Assembly (NCBI GenBank): GCA_036403815.1
Contig: DASWQH010000012.1
Location: forward strand, 62,001-126,000
Source: JACVRN01 sp036403815
GTDB taxonomy: Bacteria > Acidobacteriota > Blastocatellia > Pyrinomonadales > Pyrinomonadaceae
Direction of reading: 5' to 3'
Length of the DNA stretch: 64,000 bases
The notes under the pieces were generated by a model, which saw nothing but the letters and a program-made list of their open reading frames with translations, did no database searches and was not told the DNA's origin. The translations under genes and the position numbers were made by a program. Of the stretch, positions 22,728 through 30,605 are shown piece by piece. Numbering within the stretch: the stretch's first letter is position 1; the number at the start of each line of letters is the position of its first letter.

Positions 22728-23831
22728 ATGAAACTCTTACGCGAACTGCTCTTTCCGCTCATAGCCGTCATTGCAGCCTTCATAGTGGGCGGCATCTTCG
22801 TACTCATCATCGGCGATGACCCGATTTTGACGTACCAGCTTTTGATAGGCAGCGCGCTGTCGTGGCCGGACGGCATCGGCTACACGCTCTTTTACGCGAC
22901 GCCGCTCATCTTCACGGGGCTGGCCGTGGCAGTCGCTTTTCGCTGCGGGCTTCTGAACATAGGCGCGGAGGGGCAACTCTACGTCGCTGCCTTTGCCGCC
23001 GCATGGGTGAGCATCAAACTGGGCGGCGTAGTCGTTGCGGATGTCAATTATTCATGGGCTAGCCTTCCGTCTATGCTCCTCATTCCGCTGGCATGTCTGG
23101 CCGCAATGCTGATGGGCGCTCTGTGGGGAGCTATTCCGGGATTCTTGAAGGCGCGGTTCGGCTCGCACGAAGTCATCAATACGATCATGATGAACTTCAT
23201 AGGCATCGCCCTTGTCAGTTACTTCACGCAGTACTTGTACAAGGTGCCGGGCGATCCCATCATGGAGACAGCAGAGATAGGCGCAGCCGCGCACATCCCC
23301 AGACTCGGAAGCTTTATCCCAGGCATTCCCGAACGCCTCCCGCTCAACGTAGCATTTATTCTTGCTATCATTGCGTGCGTGCTTGTCTACATTTTTCTGT
23401 GGAAGACAAAGTGGGGCTATGAGATTCGAGCGACGGGCGCGAATCCTTCCGCCGCGGAGTATGGCGGCATCAGCGTGCGGAAGCAGATTGTGCTGGCGAT
23501 GGCTATCTCAGGCGCGCTTGCAGGGATGGTCGGCATCAACGAAGTGCTCGGTTATCGTTATCGTTACTACGACGGGTTCTCTGCAAACTACGGATTTTTT
23601 GGAATAGCCGTGGCGCTGCTCGGTCGTAATCATCCGGTCGGGGTCTTTCTGGCGGCGCTGCTTTTCGGCATGTTGATTCGCGGCGGAATTTTCGTGGATG
23701 CCTTCACAGGCCATGTCTCGAAAGACATAGTCGAAGTCCTGCAAGCGATAATCATCCTCTTTATAGCCTGCGAGGCGCTGTTTCGCGGCCCCTTCAGCAG
23801 GTTCGGTTTATTGAAGCGGTCGAAAATTTAA
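22728..23831 (+). CDS. Nucleoside ABC transporter permease 1
   Basis: 367 residues with about nine hydrophobic helices. Family motifs of the sugar/nucleoside BPD_transp_2 permeases: GLLNIGAEGQLYVAAFAAAW, RFGSHEVINTIMMNFIG, GANPSAAEYGGISV, ISGALAGMVGINEVLG and FGIAVALLGRNHPVGVFLAALLFG. NupB-like half of the inner-membrane channel. No SD; preceded directly by foldback 11. Confidence 0.94.
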   Translation: MKLLRELLFPLIAVIAAFIVGGIFVLIIGDDPILTYQLLIGSALSWPDGIGYTLFYATPLIFTGLAVAVAFRCGLLNIGAEGQLYVAAFAAAWVSIKLGGVVVADVNYSWASLPSMLLIPLACLAAMLMGALWGAIPGFLKARFGSHEVINTIMMNFIGIALVSYFTQYLYKVPGDPIMETAEIGAAAHIPRLGSFIPGIPERLPLNVAFILAIIACVLVYIFLWKTKWGYEIRATGANPSAAEYGGISVRKQIVLAMAISGALAGMVGINEVLGYRYRYYDGFSANYGFFGIAVALLGRNHPVGVFLAALLFGMLIRGGIFVDAFTGHVSKDIVEVLQAIIILFIACEALFRGPFSRFGLLKRSKI

Positions 23832-23900
23832 AAGCCGTCAGCCATCAGCGGTCAGCTATCAGCCGGATGATAAAAGCTGATGGCTGATTGCTAAGAGCTA
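23829..23900 (+). repeat. Foldback 12, GTCAGCT-type heptamer inverted repeat
   Basis: Left arm GTCAGCC, ATCAGCG, GTCAGCT, ATCAGCC; right arm GCTGATGGCTGATTGCTAAGAGC. Centre GATGATAAAAGC. Begins at the permease 1 stop, ends eight bases before permease 2. Same heptamers as foldback 5. Confidence 0.88.
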
Positions 23901-23907
23901 AAATATT

Positions 23908-24801
23908 ATGAGAACAGTCATCACCACCGCAGGCATACTGTTTTTCTCTATGCTGCGCCTGTCAACGCCCCTTTTGCTGGCGGCGCTCGGCGGGCTATAT
24001 TCCGAGCGCTCCGGGGTCATCAACATCGCGCTCGAAGGTTTAATGCTGGCGGGCGCGTTCACAGCCGCAGCCGTGACGCATTACGCTGGCAATCCCTGGC
24101 TGGGGCTTCTGGCAGGAATAGCAGCGGGAGTGCTGATTGCGTCTGTTCACGCGGTCGCGTGCATACGCTACAAGGCAGACCAGGTTGTCACCGGCACGGC
24201 TATAAATATTTTGATGGTCGGCATCCCGGCCTTTATAGGCGGCGCACTCTTCGCTTCCACAGGCTCGACGCCGCAGATTCCCAAGGAGCAGTTGATTCCG
24301 TGGACTCCTGTCGTGCTGGCATTCCTGCTCGTGCCTGTTACGTGGTACGTGCTGTATCACACGCCATTCGGGTTGCGCCTTCGTGCCGTAGGGGAAAAGC
24401 CGGAAGCAGCAGACGCGGCGGGCGTCTCTGTTAAATGGATGCGATATTCCGGTGTGCTCATCAGCGGCGCGCTCGCGGGCATCGCCGGAGCTTATCTGTC
24501 CATAGGCCAGTCTTCGCTCTTTACACGCAACATGACTTCCGGTAGAGGCTTCATAGCCCTGGCCGCGCTCATCTTCGGCAAGTGGAGACCTGTGCAGACG
24601 ATGATCGCGTGCCTGCTCTTCGGCTTAACCGAGGCCATCTCGATTCAGTTGCAGGGCGTACGCATGCCTTCCGGCGAAGACATCCCGAACCAGTTCATAC
24701 AGATTATCCCGTACGTCCTGACGATGATCGTGCTCGCAGGCTTCATAGGCCAATCCCGCGCCCCCCGCGCTCTGGGTTTGCCATATCAGAAAGAAAGATG
24801 A
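23908..24801 (+). CDS. Nucleoside ABC transporter permease 2
   Basis: 297 residues, about eight hydrophobic helices. Motifs GLYSERSGVINIALEGLMLAGAF, YKADQVVTGTAINILMVG, GEKPEAADAAGVSVKWMRY and SGRGFIALAALIFGKWRP match the second permease of BMP-type nucleoside importers (NupC/YufQ group). No SD. Completes the four-gene importer. Confidence 0.94.
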   Translation: MRTVITTAGILFFSMLRLSTPLLLAALGGLYSERSGVINIALEGLMLAGAFTAAAVTHYAGNPWLGLLAGIAAGVLIASVHAVACIRYKADQVVTGTAINILMVGIPAFIGGALFASTGSTPQIPKEQLIPWTPVVLAFLLVPVTWYVLYHTPFGLRLRAVGEKPEAADAAGVSVKWMRYSGVLISGALAGIAGAYLSIGQSSLFTRNMTSGRGFIALAALIFGKWRPVQTMIACLLFGLTEAISIQLQGVRMPSGEDIPNQFIQIIPYVLTMIVLAGFIGQSRAPRALGLPYQKER

Positions 24802-24803
24802 AA

Positions 24804-24884
24804 CAATGCAGAAGTCAGAGTGCAGAATGATGAATTAAAGACTGCCTTTATCATTCATCATTCTGCATTCTGACTTCTGCATTG
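24804..24884 (+). repeat. Foldback 13, GCAGAAG-type heptamer inverted repeat
   Basis: Left arm GCAGAAG, TCAGAGT, GCAGAAT, GATGAAT; right arm ATTCATC, ATTCTGC, ATTCTGA, CTTCTGC. Centre TTAAAGACTGCCTTTAT. Ends 13 bases before the phosphorylase ATG. Confidence 0.88.
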
Positions 24885-24897
24885 CCTTGATTCAATC

Positions 24898-25743
24898 ATG
24901 CCCGAAGAGTTGAGCCATTTGACGTTATACGAGCGCGTCGAACATGCTGCGCGGACTATCCGTGCGCGCTTTGACGAAGATGTGAGCGTGGGAGTTGTGC
25001 TCGGCAGCGGCCTTGGAGCTTTCGCTGACGACCTTGAAGATTCAGTCATCATCCCTTATGAAGAGATTCCGGGCTTTGCGCGCCCGACTGTAGAGGGTCA
25101 CGCAGGTCGTCTGGTGCTGGGGCGCGCGAGCGGCGTCGCGGTCGCAGTCCTTCAGGGGCGCTTCCATTTCTACGAAGGCTACTCGCGCGATGAAGTAACT
25201 TTTCCGATGCGCGTCTTTGGGCTGCTGGGCATCAGGGCGGTTGTCCTGACGAACGCCGCGGGCGGCATCAACATAGGTTTCGATCAAGGGTCGCTGATGA
25301 TTATCAGCGACCATCTGAATTTGATGTGCATTAACCCTCTGCTCGGCGCAAACGACGAGCGCTTCGGAGTAAGGTTTCCAGACATGTCCGAAGTCTACAG
25401 CCGTGGGTTTCAGGAGATAGCGGTTGAAGAAGCGCACGCGCTCGGGTTGGAGCTGCGGCGCGGCGTTTATGCTGCGATGTCAGGCCCAAGCTACGAGACG
25501 CCCGCCGAAGTGCGTATGCTGCGAACCCTTGGCGCAGATGCCGTCGGGATGAGCACCGTGCCCGAAGCGATTGTCGCACGACAGATGGGGATTCGTGTGC
25601 TGGGACTATCGTGCATCACCAATATGGCGGCGGGCGTCCTGGATCAGCCCATCAATCATGAAGAAGTCATGGAAACAGGCGCGCAGGTGCGCGATACTTT
25701 CAGAAATCTTTTACGTCGAATCATCCCTAGACTAACAACATAG
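24898..25743 (+). CDS. Purine-nucleoside phosphorylase (trimeric, family I)
   Basis: 281 residues, typical of the low-mass trimeric PNPs (PunA/PNP I). Splits inosine/guanosine to base plus ribose 1-phosphate. GVVLGSGLGAFAD (phosphate site), HAGRLVLG, VLQGRFHFYEGY, VLTNAAGGIN and GPSYETPAEVRMLRTLGADAVGMSTVPE are family marks; ITNMAAG near the C-terminus contacts the base. Works with the importer and with pdp, udk and cdd. No SD. Confidence 0.94.
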   Translation: MPEELSHLTLYERVEHAARTIRARFDEDVSVGVVLGSGLGAFADDLEDSVIIPYEEIPGFARPTVEGHAGRLVLGRASGVAVAVLQGRFHFYEGYSRDEVTFPMRVFGLLGIRAVVLTNAAGGINIGFDQGSLMIISDHLNLMCINPLLGANDERFGVRFPDMSEVYSRGFQEIAVEEAHALGLELRRGVYAAMSGPSYETPAEVRMLRTLGADAVGMSTVPEAIVARQMGIRVLGLSCITNMAAGVLDQPINHEEVMETGAQVRDTFRNLLRRIIPRLTT

Positions 25744-25820
25744 GTGCCGGGTGTCGGGTGTCAGGTGCCGGTTTAAGAATCGGCTTTTACCGGCACCCGG
25801 CACCTGACACCCGACACCCG
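25742..25820 (+). repeat. Foldback 14, GGTGTCG-type heptamer inverted repeat before udk
   Basis: Left arm GGTGCCG, GGTGTCG, GGTGTCA, GGTGCCG; right arm the complement ending CCCGACACCCG. Centre GTTTAAGAATCGGCTTTTAC. Three bases before the udk ATG. Nearly identical in arms to foldbacks 8 and 16 but between different genes. Confidence 0.92.
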
Positions 25821-25823
25821 TTT

Positions 25824-26459
25824 ATGATTATTGGTATCTGTGGCGGAACAGGCTCTGGTAAGACGACCGTTGCGAATCGAATTCTGGCGACCGTTAGCGC
25901 CGACGAGGTTATCTTTCTACAGCAGGATTCCTACTATCGCAATCTCAACGACATGCCGCTTGATTATCATCAGGAGGTCAACTTCGATCACCCTGATGCT
26001 CTGGACAACGACTTGCTGGTCAAGCACATCCGTAGATTGAAGACGGGAGCGCCCGTCGAGCTTCCGATTTATGATTTCAAGACGCACTCGCGTCTGACGG
26101 AGACGCAGCATCTGGAGCCTAAGCCGATTATCATCGTCGAGGGCATCCTTATCTTTTCCGACCCGCGTCTCTTAGAGGAGATGGATATTAAAATTTTTGT
26201 GGACACACCGGACGACATACGATTCATACGACGGCTTCGCCGCGACCTTGCCGAGAGGGGACGCACAGTCGAATCCGTTATAGAACAATACCTGGGAACC
26301 GTTCGCCCTATGCACATGCAGTTCGTAGAGCCTTCAAAGCGCTACGCCGATGTAATTATCCCTGAAGGCGGGCACAATCTGGTCAGCATTGACCTTATCA
26401 GCGTCAAGATACGCGACCGGCTGGCGCGTGATTTAACGGCGACGGGAGGCGTAGCATGA
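25824..26459 (+). CDS. udk: Uridine kinase
   Basis: 211 residues from ATG 25824; the frame upstream runs through the foldback. Phosphorylates uridine and cytidine. P-loop GICGGTGSGKTTVANRI at the N-terminus, LQQDSYYRNLNDMPLDYHQEVNFDHPDA, PIYDFKTHSRL, IIIVEGILIF, RFIRRLRRDLAERGR are all signatures. The C-terminal stop overlaps cdd (ATGA). Confidence 0.96.
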   Translation: MIIGICGGTGSGKTTVANRILATVSADEVIFLQQDSYYRNLNDMPLDYHQEVNFDHPDALDNDLLVKHIRRLKTGAPVELPIYDFKTHSRLTETQHLEPKPIIIVEGILIFSDPRLLEEMDIKIFVDTPDDIRFIRRLRRDLAERGRTVESVIEQYLGTVRPMHMQFVEPSKRYADVIIPEGGHNLVSIDLISVKIRDRLARDLTATGGVA

Positions 26460-26902
26460 GCGAGGGACGACACACTAAAGAAGTAGTCATAGAGGCAGCT
26501 TTGCGTGCGAGGGAACTGGCGGTTGCGCCTTTCTCTAATTTTCGCGTCGGCGCGTCAGTCGAAACCGACGACGGGCGAATCTTCACGGGCTGCAATATAG
26601 AGAGCGCAAGCTACGGCTTGACCGTCTGCGCCGAGCGCGTCGCCATCTGGAAAGCTATCTCGGAGGGTGCGCGATGTTTCGGCCTGCTGGTGGTCGCCGT
26701 CGATACGGAGAATTTGACGCCTCCCTGCGGCACCTGCCGTCAGATTATCTGGGAGCACTGCCGCGACACGACAATCCTGCTCGTCAACCTTCAAGGCCAG
26801 TCCGAAGAGCTTCAAATCAAAGACCTGCTGCCGCGCGCCTTCGATGCAAGGTATCTAAAGGAAATCAGTCGAGAGGAAGTCGGGACGAAAGGCAGGGGAT
26901 AG
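26456..26902 (+). CDS. cdd: Cytidine deaminase
   Basis: 148 residues, the short homotetrameric type. Deaminates cytidine to uridine, feeding udk and pdp. APFSNFRVGASVETDDGRIFTGCNIESASYGLTVCAERVAI contains the catalytic CxxE region with zinc Cys; PPCGTCRQIIWEH supplies the other two zinc Cys. The last residues (KGRG) and stop lie in the left arm of foldback 15. Overlaps udk by four bases. Confidence 0.95.
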   Translation: MSEGRHTKEVVIEAALRARELAVAPFSNFRVGASVETDDGRIFTGCNIESASYGLTVCAERVAIWKAISEGARCFGLLVVAVDTENLTPPCGTCRQIIWEHCRDTTILLVNLQGQSEELQIKDLLPRAFDARYLKEISREEVGTKGRG

Positions 26903-26996
26903 AGGATGGGGGATAGGGGTCAGGGGTTGGGGGATAGTAAAAGAAAATCCAGTTCTCTTTCTTTCCCTATCCCCTGATTCCTAACCCCATCCCCCA
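26892..26996 (+). repeat. Foldback 15, GGGGATA-type heptamer inverted repeat
   Basis: Left arm GGGGATA, GAGGATG, GGGGATA, GGGGTCA, GGGGTTG, GGGGATA; right arm TATCCCC, TGATTCC, TAACCCC, ATCCCCC. Centre GTAAAAGAAAATCC...TCTCTTTCTTTC. The cdd stop codon lies in the left arm. Confidence 0.92.
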
Positions 26997-27008
26997 TTTG
27001 TAAAGACA

Positions 27009-28418
27009 ATGACAAAGTTTCTACGGATACTCATCTCGCTTCTTGTCATCACTCTTATTTCGGCCTCGCCAGTATTTTCATTGAAGCCGAGGAGGACGAG
27101 CGTGGACTTAATCGTGCGTGGCGGACCTTTTGTGACGATGGACGCGACGCGGCGCGTCATAGAAGACGGCGCTGTAGCCATTCAAGGGGGACGCATTGTA
27201 GCAATCGGCAAGCGCTCCGAAATAGACTCGAAATACACCGCGCGTGAAACGATAAACGCGCCGGGCAAGGCCGTAATCCCCGGCCTCATCAACACGCACA
27301 CGCACATTCCCATGACGCTCTTTCGCGGGCTGGCCGATGACCTTGACCTTCAGGAGTGGCTGACGAAATACATCTTTCCGGCAGAGGCCAAAAACGTCAC
27401 GGAAGATTTCGTGCGCACGGGCACGCAACTCGGACTCGCAGAGATGATTCGCGGAGGGACTACGACCTACTGCGATATGTACTACTTCGAGGATGCGATT
27501 GCCGACGAGACCGCGAAGGCAGGCGTGCGCGGCGTGCTGGGCGAAACCGTCATAGACTTTCCCGTTGCGGACAACAAGACGAATGCCGAAGCGATGGCCT
27601 ACGTCGAAAAGTTTGTCAAAAACTGGCAGGGACATCCGTTAATTACACCGGCCATCGCGCCGCACGCGCCCTACACTGTATCCGAAGAGCACTTGAAAGC
27701 CGTGCGCGCTTTCTCTGATCGCACGGGCGCGCCAATTGTTATTCACGTTGCAGAGACGCGCAAAGAAGTCGAAGACCTGTTGAAGTCGAAGGGGGCGCGT
27801 GCGGTCGTCTATCTTGCTCGTATAGGCTTTTTGAACAATCGCGTCATCGCAGCGCACGTCGTCTGGGTAAATCAGGAAGAGATTGCCTTGCTCAAAAGCC
27901 TGGGCGTCGGTGTCGCGCATAACCCGCAGTCGAACATGAAGCTGGCTGCGGGCGTTGCGCCTGTACCACAGATGCTCGCGGCAGATTTGGCCGTAGGGCT
28001 TGGCACGGACGGTGCGGCATCGAATAACGATCTAAACATGTGGGAAGAGATGGACACGGCGGCCAAGCTGCACAAGGTTACGAGCGGTGACCCGAAGGTC
28101 GTCTCAGCCCTACAGGCTTTCGAGATGGCGACCATAAGGGGCGCACGCGCGCTTCACCTGGACAATCAGATAGGCTCGCTCGAAGTCGGCAAGCGCGCAG
28201 ACCTATGCATTGTTGACCTTGATGATCTGAGCCAGACGCCGCTTTATAACATCTATTCGCAGCTCGTCTATGCGACGAAGGCATACGACGTGCGGACGGT
28301 AATCATAGAGGGGCGCGTGTTGATGCGCGACCGGAACTTGCTAACTCTGGACGAAAGCGGTATAAAGATGCGCGCGCGCGCCTTTCGCGAGCGCATTAGT
28401 CGCAGTCTCGCACAATAA
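27009..28418 (+). CDS. Exported amidohydrolase, MTA/SAH/adenosine deaminase-like (MtaD/TrzA group)
   Basis: 469 residues. Residues 1-25 (FLRILISLLVITLISASPVFS) form a signal-peptide-like hydrophobic stretch ahead of the usual amidohydrolase start, unlike the cytoplasmic deaminases. Metal ligands: GLINTHTHIPMTLFRG, the His of VIAAHVVWV, LGTDGAASNNDLNMWEEMDTAAKL. GQIGSLEVGKRADLCIVD-like NQIGSLEVGKRADL is the C-terminal signature. The cluster context points to a nucleoside or purine-base deaminase, probably acting in the periplasm before uptake; the exact substrate is not settled by motifs. Confidence 0.87.
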   Translation: MTKFLRILISLLVITLISASPVFSLKPRRTSVDLIVRGGPFVTMDATRRVIEDGAVAIQGGRIVAIGKRSEIDSKYTARETINAPGKAVIPGLINTHTHIPMTLFRGLADDLDLQEWLTKYIFPAEAKNVTEDFVRTGTQLGLAEMIRGGTTTYCDMYYFEDAIADETAKAGVRGVLGETVIDFPVADNKTNAEAMAYVEKFVKNWQGHPLITPAIAPHAPYTVSEEHLKAVRAFSDRTGAPIVIHVAETRKEVEDLLKSKGARAVVYLARIGFLNNRVIAAHVVWVNQEEIALLKSLGVGVAHNPQSNMKLAAGVAPVPQMLAADLAVGLGTDGAASNNDLNMWEEMDTAAKLHKVTSGDPKVVSALQAFEMATIRGARALHLDNQIGSLEVGKRADLCIVDLDDLSQTPLYNIYSQLVYATKAYDVRTVIIEGRVLMRDRNLLTLDESGIKMRARAFRERISRSLAQ

Positions 28419-28517
28419 AACAGCTAAAACCGAACAAATAAGGTTTCGTCCCTCGCAACTTGCGCATTCCAGGCACGTGAGGCCATAATAGTAGGCCATC
28501 ATTATGATGTACCCTAC

Positions 28518-28542
28518 AAAGCGAGCCTCAAAGCTCGCTTTT
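28518..28542 (+). terminator. Rho-independent terminator after the amidohydrolase gene
   Basis: AAAGCGAGC (28518-28526), loop CTCAAA, then GCTCGC (28533-28538) and a T run. It lies within the longest open frame of the next gene, implying that gene starts after it. Confidence 0.75.
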
Positions 28543-28563
28543 AGCTTTATGGAGTTTTACGTA

Positions 28564-29790
28564 GTGAAGGAAAGTATCGTTCGACACCTATTCAATCGTT
28601 CTAAATTCGTCATCGCACTAATTACTTTGATTGCTCTCACCGCGATCACAGTTACTGCCCAGAGCGCTTCGGAGGCAGAGGCCATGCAACGGCGTCTGAT
28701 GCGTGCGCGTTCGCTTGCCGCCGCGCACAATCTGGGAGCCGCCGCCGCCGAGTTGGATAACATACGCACCACCGCGACGGATAATTCCATCAAGGACATT
28801 GCGCGCATCATGCTGATGGGCGTCTATCTTGAGGCAGCCGATTACACCCGTGCGCAGGCGCTTCTGGAAGAGACCTACAAAGGAGTCTCCGGCGGAAACG
28901 AGAGCACCATCCAGGCATATTTCACATTGGCCGGACAGAGCATCAAGGGCGCGCGTGAACATCTTGATCGCTACAAGACTTTCGGCATCAACATCGCCGA
29001 CAAAGAGTTGCCGCCCGAAGCCACAGCCGATCTTGATCGTTTGCGCACCCTCCTTGAGCGCGTCGCCGAGCAGGCTAAGCAGATGGGCGGAGATAATTCA
29101 AAGAACACAGAAGCTGTAGCGCTGCTTGAAGATGCCGCGAACGTGCGTGCGATATTAGCGCGCAACCGCGATGAGCGTGTGCTATGGCAGACGGAAACGA
29201 CGGGTGCGCGCCAGAAGCTTGCCGCCTCTGAAACACGCGTCGCCAGCCTGAACCCCGTCACCATTCGCCCGGCGAGCACCACAACTCCCGCTCCAACCGG
29301 AGCGCCGCTTACCACGGCCAGCAATAACACTCCATCTAATCCCTCTACGGAAAATTCTACGCAGCCTCGGAACGCGCCACTGACCAAGAAGACCGTGTCT
29401 ATTCCTGAACCCAGACCGCCGAAACCTTCGAAACAAGAGAAGCCAAAGCAGGAGCAGACACAATCAGCGCAGCCGAAGTCGTCTACGCCCATCAATCCGC
29501 CCAAAGACGGCCAGCCTCTTGAAGTCGGCTCGTTGATTGATAAGGCGACGCAAAAGATTGCGCCCAGCTATCCTGCAACGGCCAAGACGGCGCGTGTTTC
29601 AGGTCTAGTTAAAGTCTTCGTCACCGTGGACGAAAACGGCCTGGTGACAAAAGTCCAGCGTTCGGATGGGCCGACACTGCTACGCGGCGCTGCGGAAACC
29701 GCCGCCAGACAGTGGAAATTCCAGCCCGTCGTCGTTGACGGAAAACCTATACGCATGACCGGCTATATAAGCTTTAACTTCACTCTGTAA
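28564..29790 (+). CDS. Exported TonB C-terminal domain protein with helical N-domain
   Basis: 408 residues from GTG 28564 (GGAG at 28551-28554); upstream in-frame ATGs at 28504 and 28549 fall in or at the terminator hairpin. Signal peptide around residues 14-33 (VIALITLIALTAITVTAQ). Residues 35-210 are Ala-rich helices in pairs, resembling tetratricopeptide-type repeats (e.g. DYTRAQALLEETYKG); residues 215-310 are Pro/Thr/Lys-rich; the C-terminus (about 325-408) is a TonB fold: APSYPATAKTARVSGLVKVFVTVDENG, RQWKFQP, ITGYISFNF-like RMTGYISFNFTL. No membrane anchor beyond the signal. Partner unknown. Confidence 0.8.
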   Translation: MKESIVRHLFNRSKFVIALITLIALTAITVTAQSASEAEAMQRRLMRARSLAAAHNLGAAAAELDNIRTTATDNSIKDIARIMLMGVYLEAADYTRAQALLEETYKGVSGGNESTIQAYFTLAGQSIKGAREHLDRYKTFGINIADKELPPEATADLDRLRTLLERVAEQAKQMGGDNSKNTEAVALLEDAANVRAILARNRDERVLWQTETTGARQKLAASETRVASLNPVTIRPASTTTPAPTGAPLTTASNNTPSNPSTENSTQPRNAPLTKKTVSIPEPRPPKPSKQEKPKQEQTQSAQPKSSTPINPPKDGQPLEVGSLIDKATQKIAPSYPATAKTARVSGLVKVFVTVDENGLVTKVQRSDGPTLLRGAAETAARQWKFQPVVVDGKPIRMTGYISFNFTL

Positions 29791-29848
29791 GACGCCTGCT
29801 CTGGTTGGGCATGTAGCTTTAACTTAATCCAATTGCAAAAGGCGCGAG

Positions 29849-29892
29849 CGGCGCGGGCGAGGCAAAACCTCTCCGCGCCGTTGGTTTTTTTT
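29849..29892 (+). terminator. Rho-independent terminator after the TonB-like gene
   Basis: CGGCGCGG (29849-29856) pairs with CCGCGCCG (29873-29880), with an AGG-CAAAA-CCT inner part, followed by TTGGTTTTTTTT. It separates the TonB-like gene from the SUF regulator. The rest of the 258-base gap holds the RRF2 promoter. Confidence 0.75.
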
Positions 29893-29970
29893 GAGACCTG
29901 CCCGCGACTTTCCAGAAGCTCCGAAATTTGCACGAGCTACCTTTATCCCATTAAATTTTAAGCACTTACC

Positions 29971-30003
29971 TATTCTTGACAAAAAAGTCAGGTATGGTAG
30001 AAT
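29971..30003 (+). promoter_or_regulatory. Promoter and probable RRF2 operator of the SUF operon
   Basis: -35 TTGACA (29976-29981), 16-base spacer, -10 TAGAAT (29998-30003). The -35 forms part of a palindrome TGAC-AAAAAA-GTCA followed by GGTAT, like the type 1 IscR/RRF2 site (GACT...AGTC flanked by AT-rich ends) but one base shorter in the centre. This suggests autoregulation by the downstream RRF2 protein. Inferred, not demonstrated. Confidence 0.65.
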
Positions 30004-30048
30004 GGCTTCGAACCCGTGAAAGCGGCCTCGGTTTTGAGGAGTGTGGCT

Positions 30049-30534
30049 ATGAAAATCTCTGCACAGGAAGAATACGGCCTGCGTTGTTTGCTGCAACTGG
30101 CTCGCCTTGTTGATGGCGAGTCGCTGACGCTCGGGCAGATTGCCGAGCGCGAGGGCATCAGTGTGGCGAACGCAGGCAAATTGCTCTGGCTGTTGAGCAA
30201 GGCGGGGCTGGTGCAATCCGTCAGGGGCAATCGAGGCGGCTACATGCTCGCTCGCCCGGCCTCCGAAGTGCGGCTGAGCGATGTCATCAAAGTTCTGGAC
30301 GACGACATGGTTCAGGAGCACTGCAAGAGTTACACGGGCGTGCTGGATGTCTGCGTTCACACGGGCGATTGCGGCATACGGCCTGTCATAGTCGGCCTGC
30401 ATGAGATAGTGCAGAACGCGCTTTCGGAAATCACTTTAGCGCAGCTTGTCGGCACGGAAGCTAACGTGGACGCTACGATTCACCAGATTCAGGGTTTGCA
30501 GAAGCGTTATGAGCCGACCAGCGCAGGCGCTTAA
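30049..30534 (+). CDS. RRF2-family Fe-S cluster transcriptional regulator (IscR/SufR-like)
   Basis: 161 residues from ATG 30049 (GAGGA at 30036-30040). N-terminal winged-helix KISAQEEYGLRCLLQLAR, with IAEREGISVANAGKLLWLLSKAGLV and the wing SVRGNRGGYMLARPA. Three cysteines (HCKSYTGVLDVC...GDC) at about residues 85-101 resemble the IscR cluster-ligand region, though the first gap is larger than in IscR. Sits at the head of sufB, which begins 72 bases later. Likely senses Fe-S status and controls suf. Confidence 0.9.
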   Translation: MKISAQEEYGLRCLLQLARLVDGESLTLGQIAEREGISVANAGKLLWLLSKAGLVQSVRGNRGGYMLARPASEVRLSDVIKVLDDDMVQEHCKSYTGVLDVCVHTGDCGIRPVIVGLHEIVQNALSEITLAQLVGTEANVDATIHQIQGLQKRYEPTSAGA

Positions 30535-30605
30535 AGCTCAGAGATGCGAACGGGAAAGATTTTTTATAAGTTACTCGCTTAAAGAGAGAGTAGGAACAAG
30601 AAGAG

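Noticed and set aside
25758..25823. N-terminal extension of uridine kinase
   Set aside because: Encoded by foldback 14; the P-loop starts right after ATG 25824.
29791..30048. A small gene between the TonB-like and RRF2 genes
   Set aside because: The minus-strand frame there is antisense to the regulator; the gap holds a terminator and a promoter instead.
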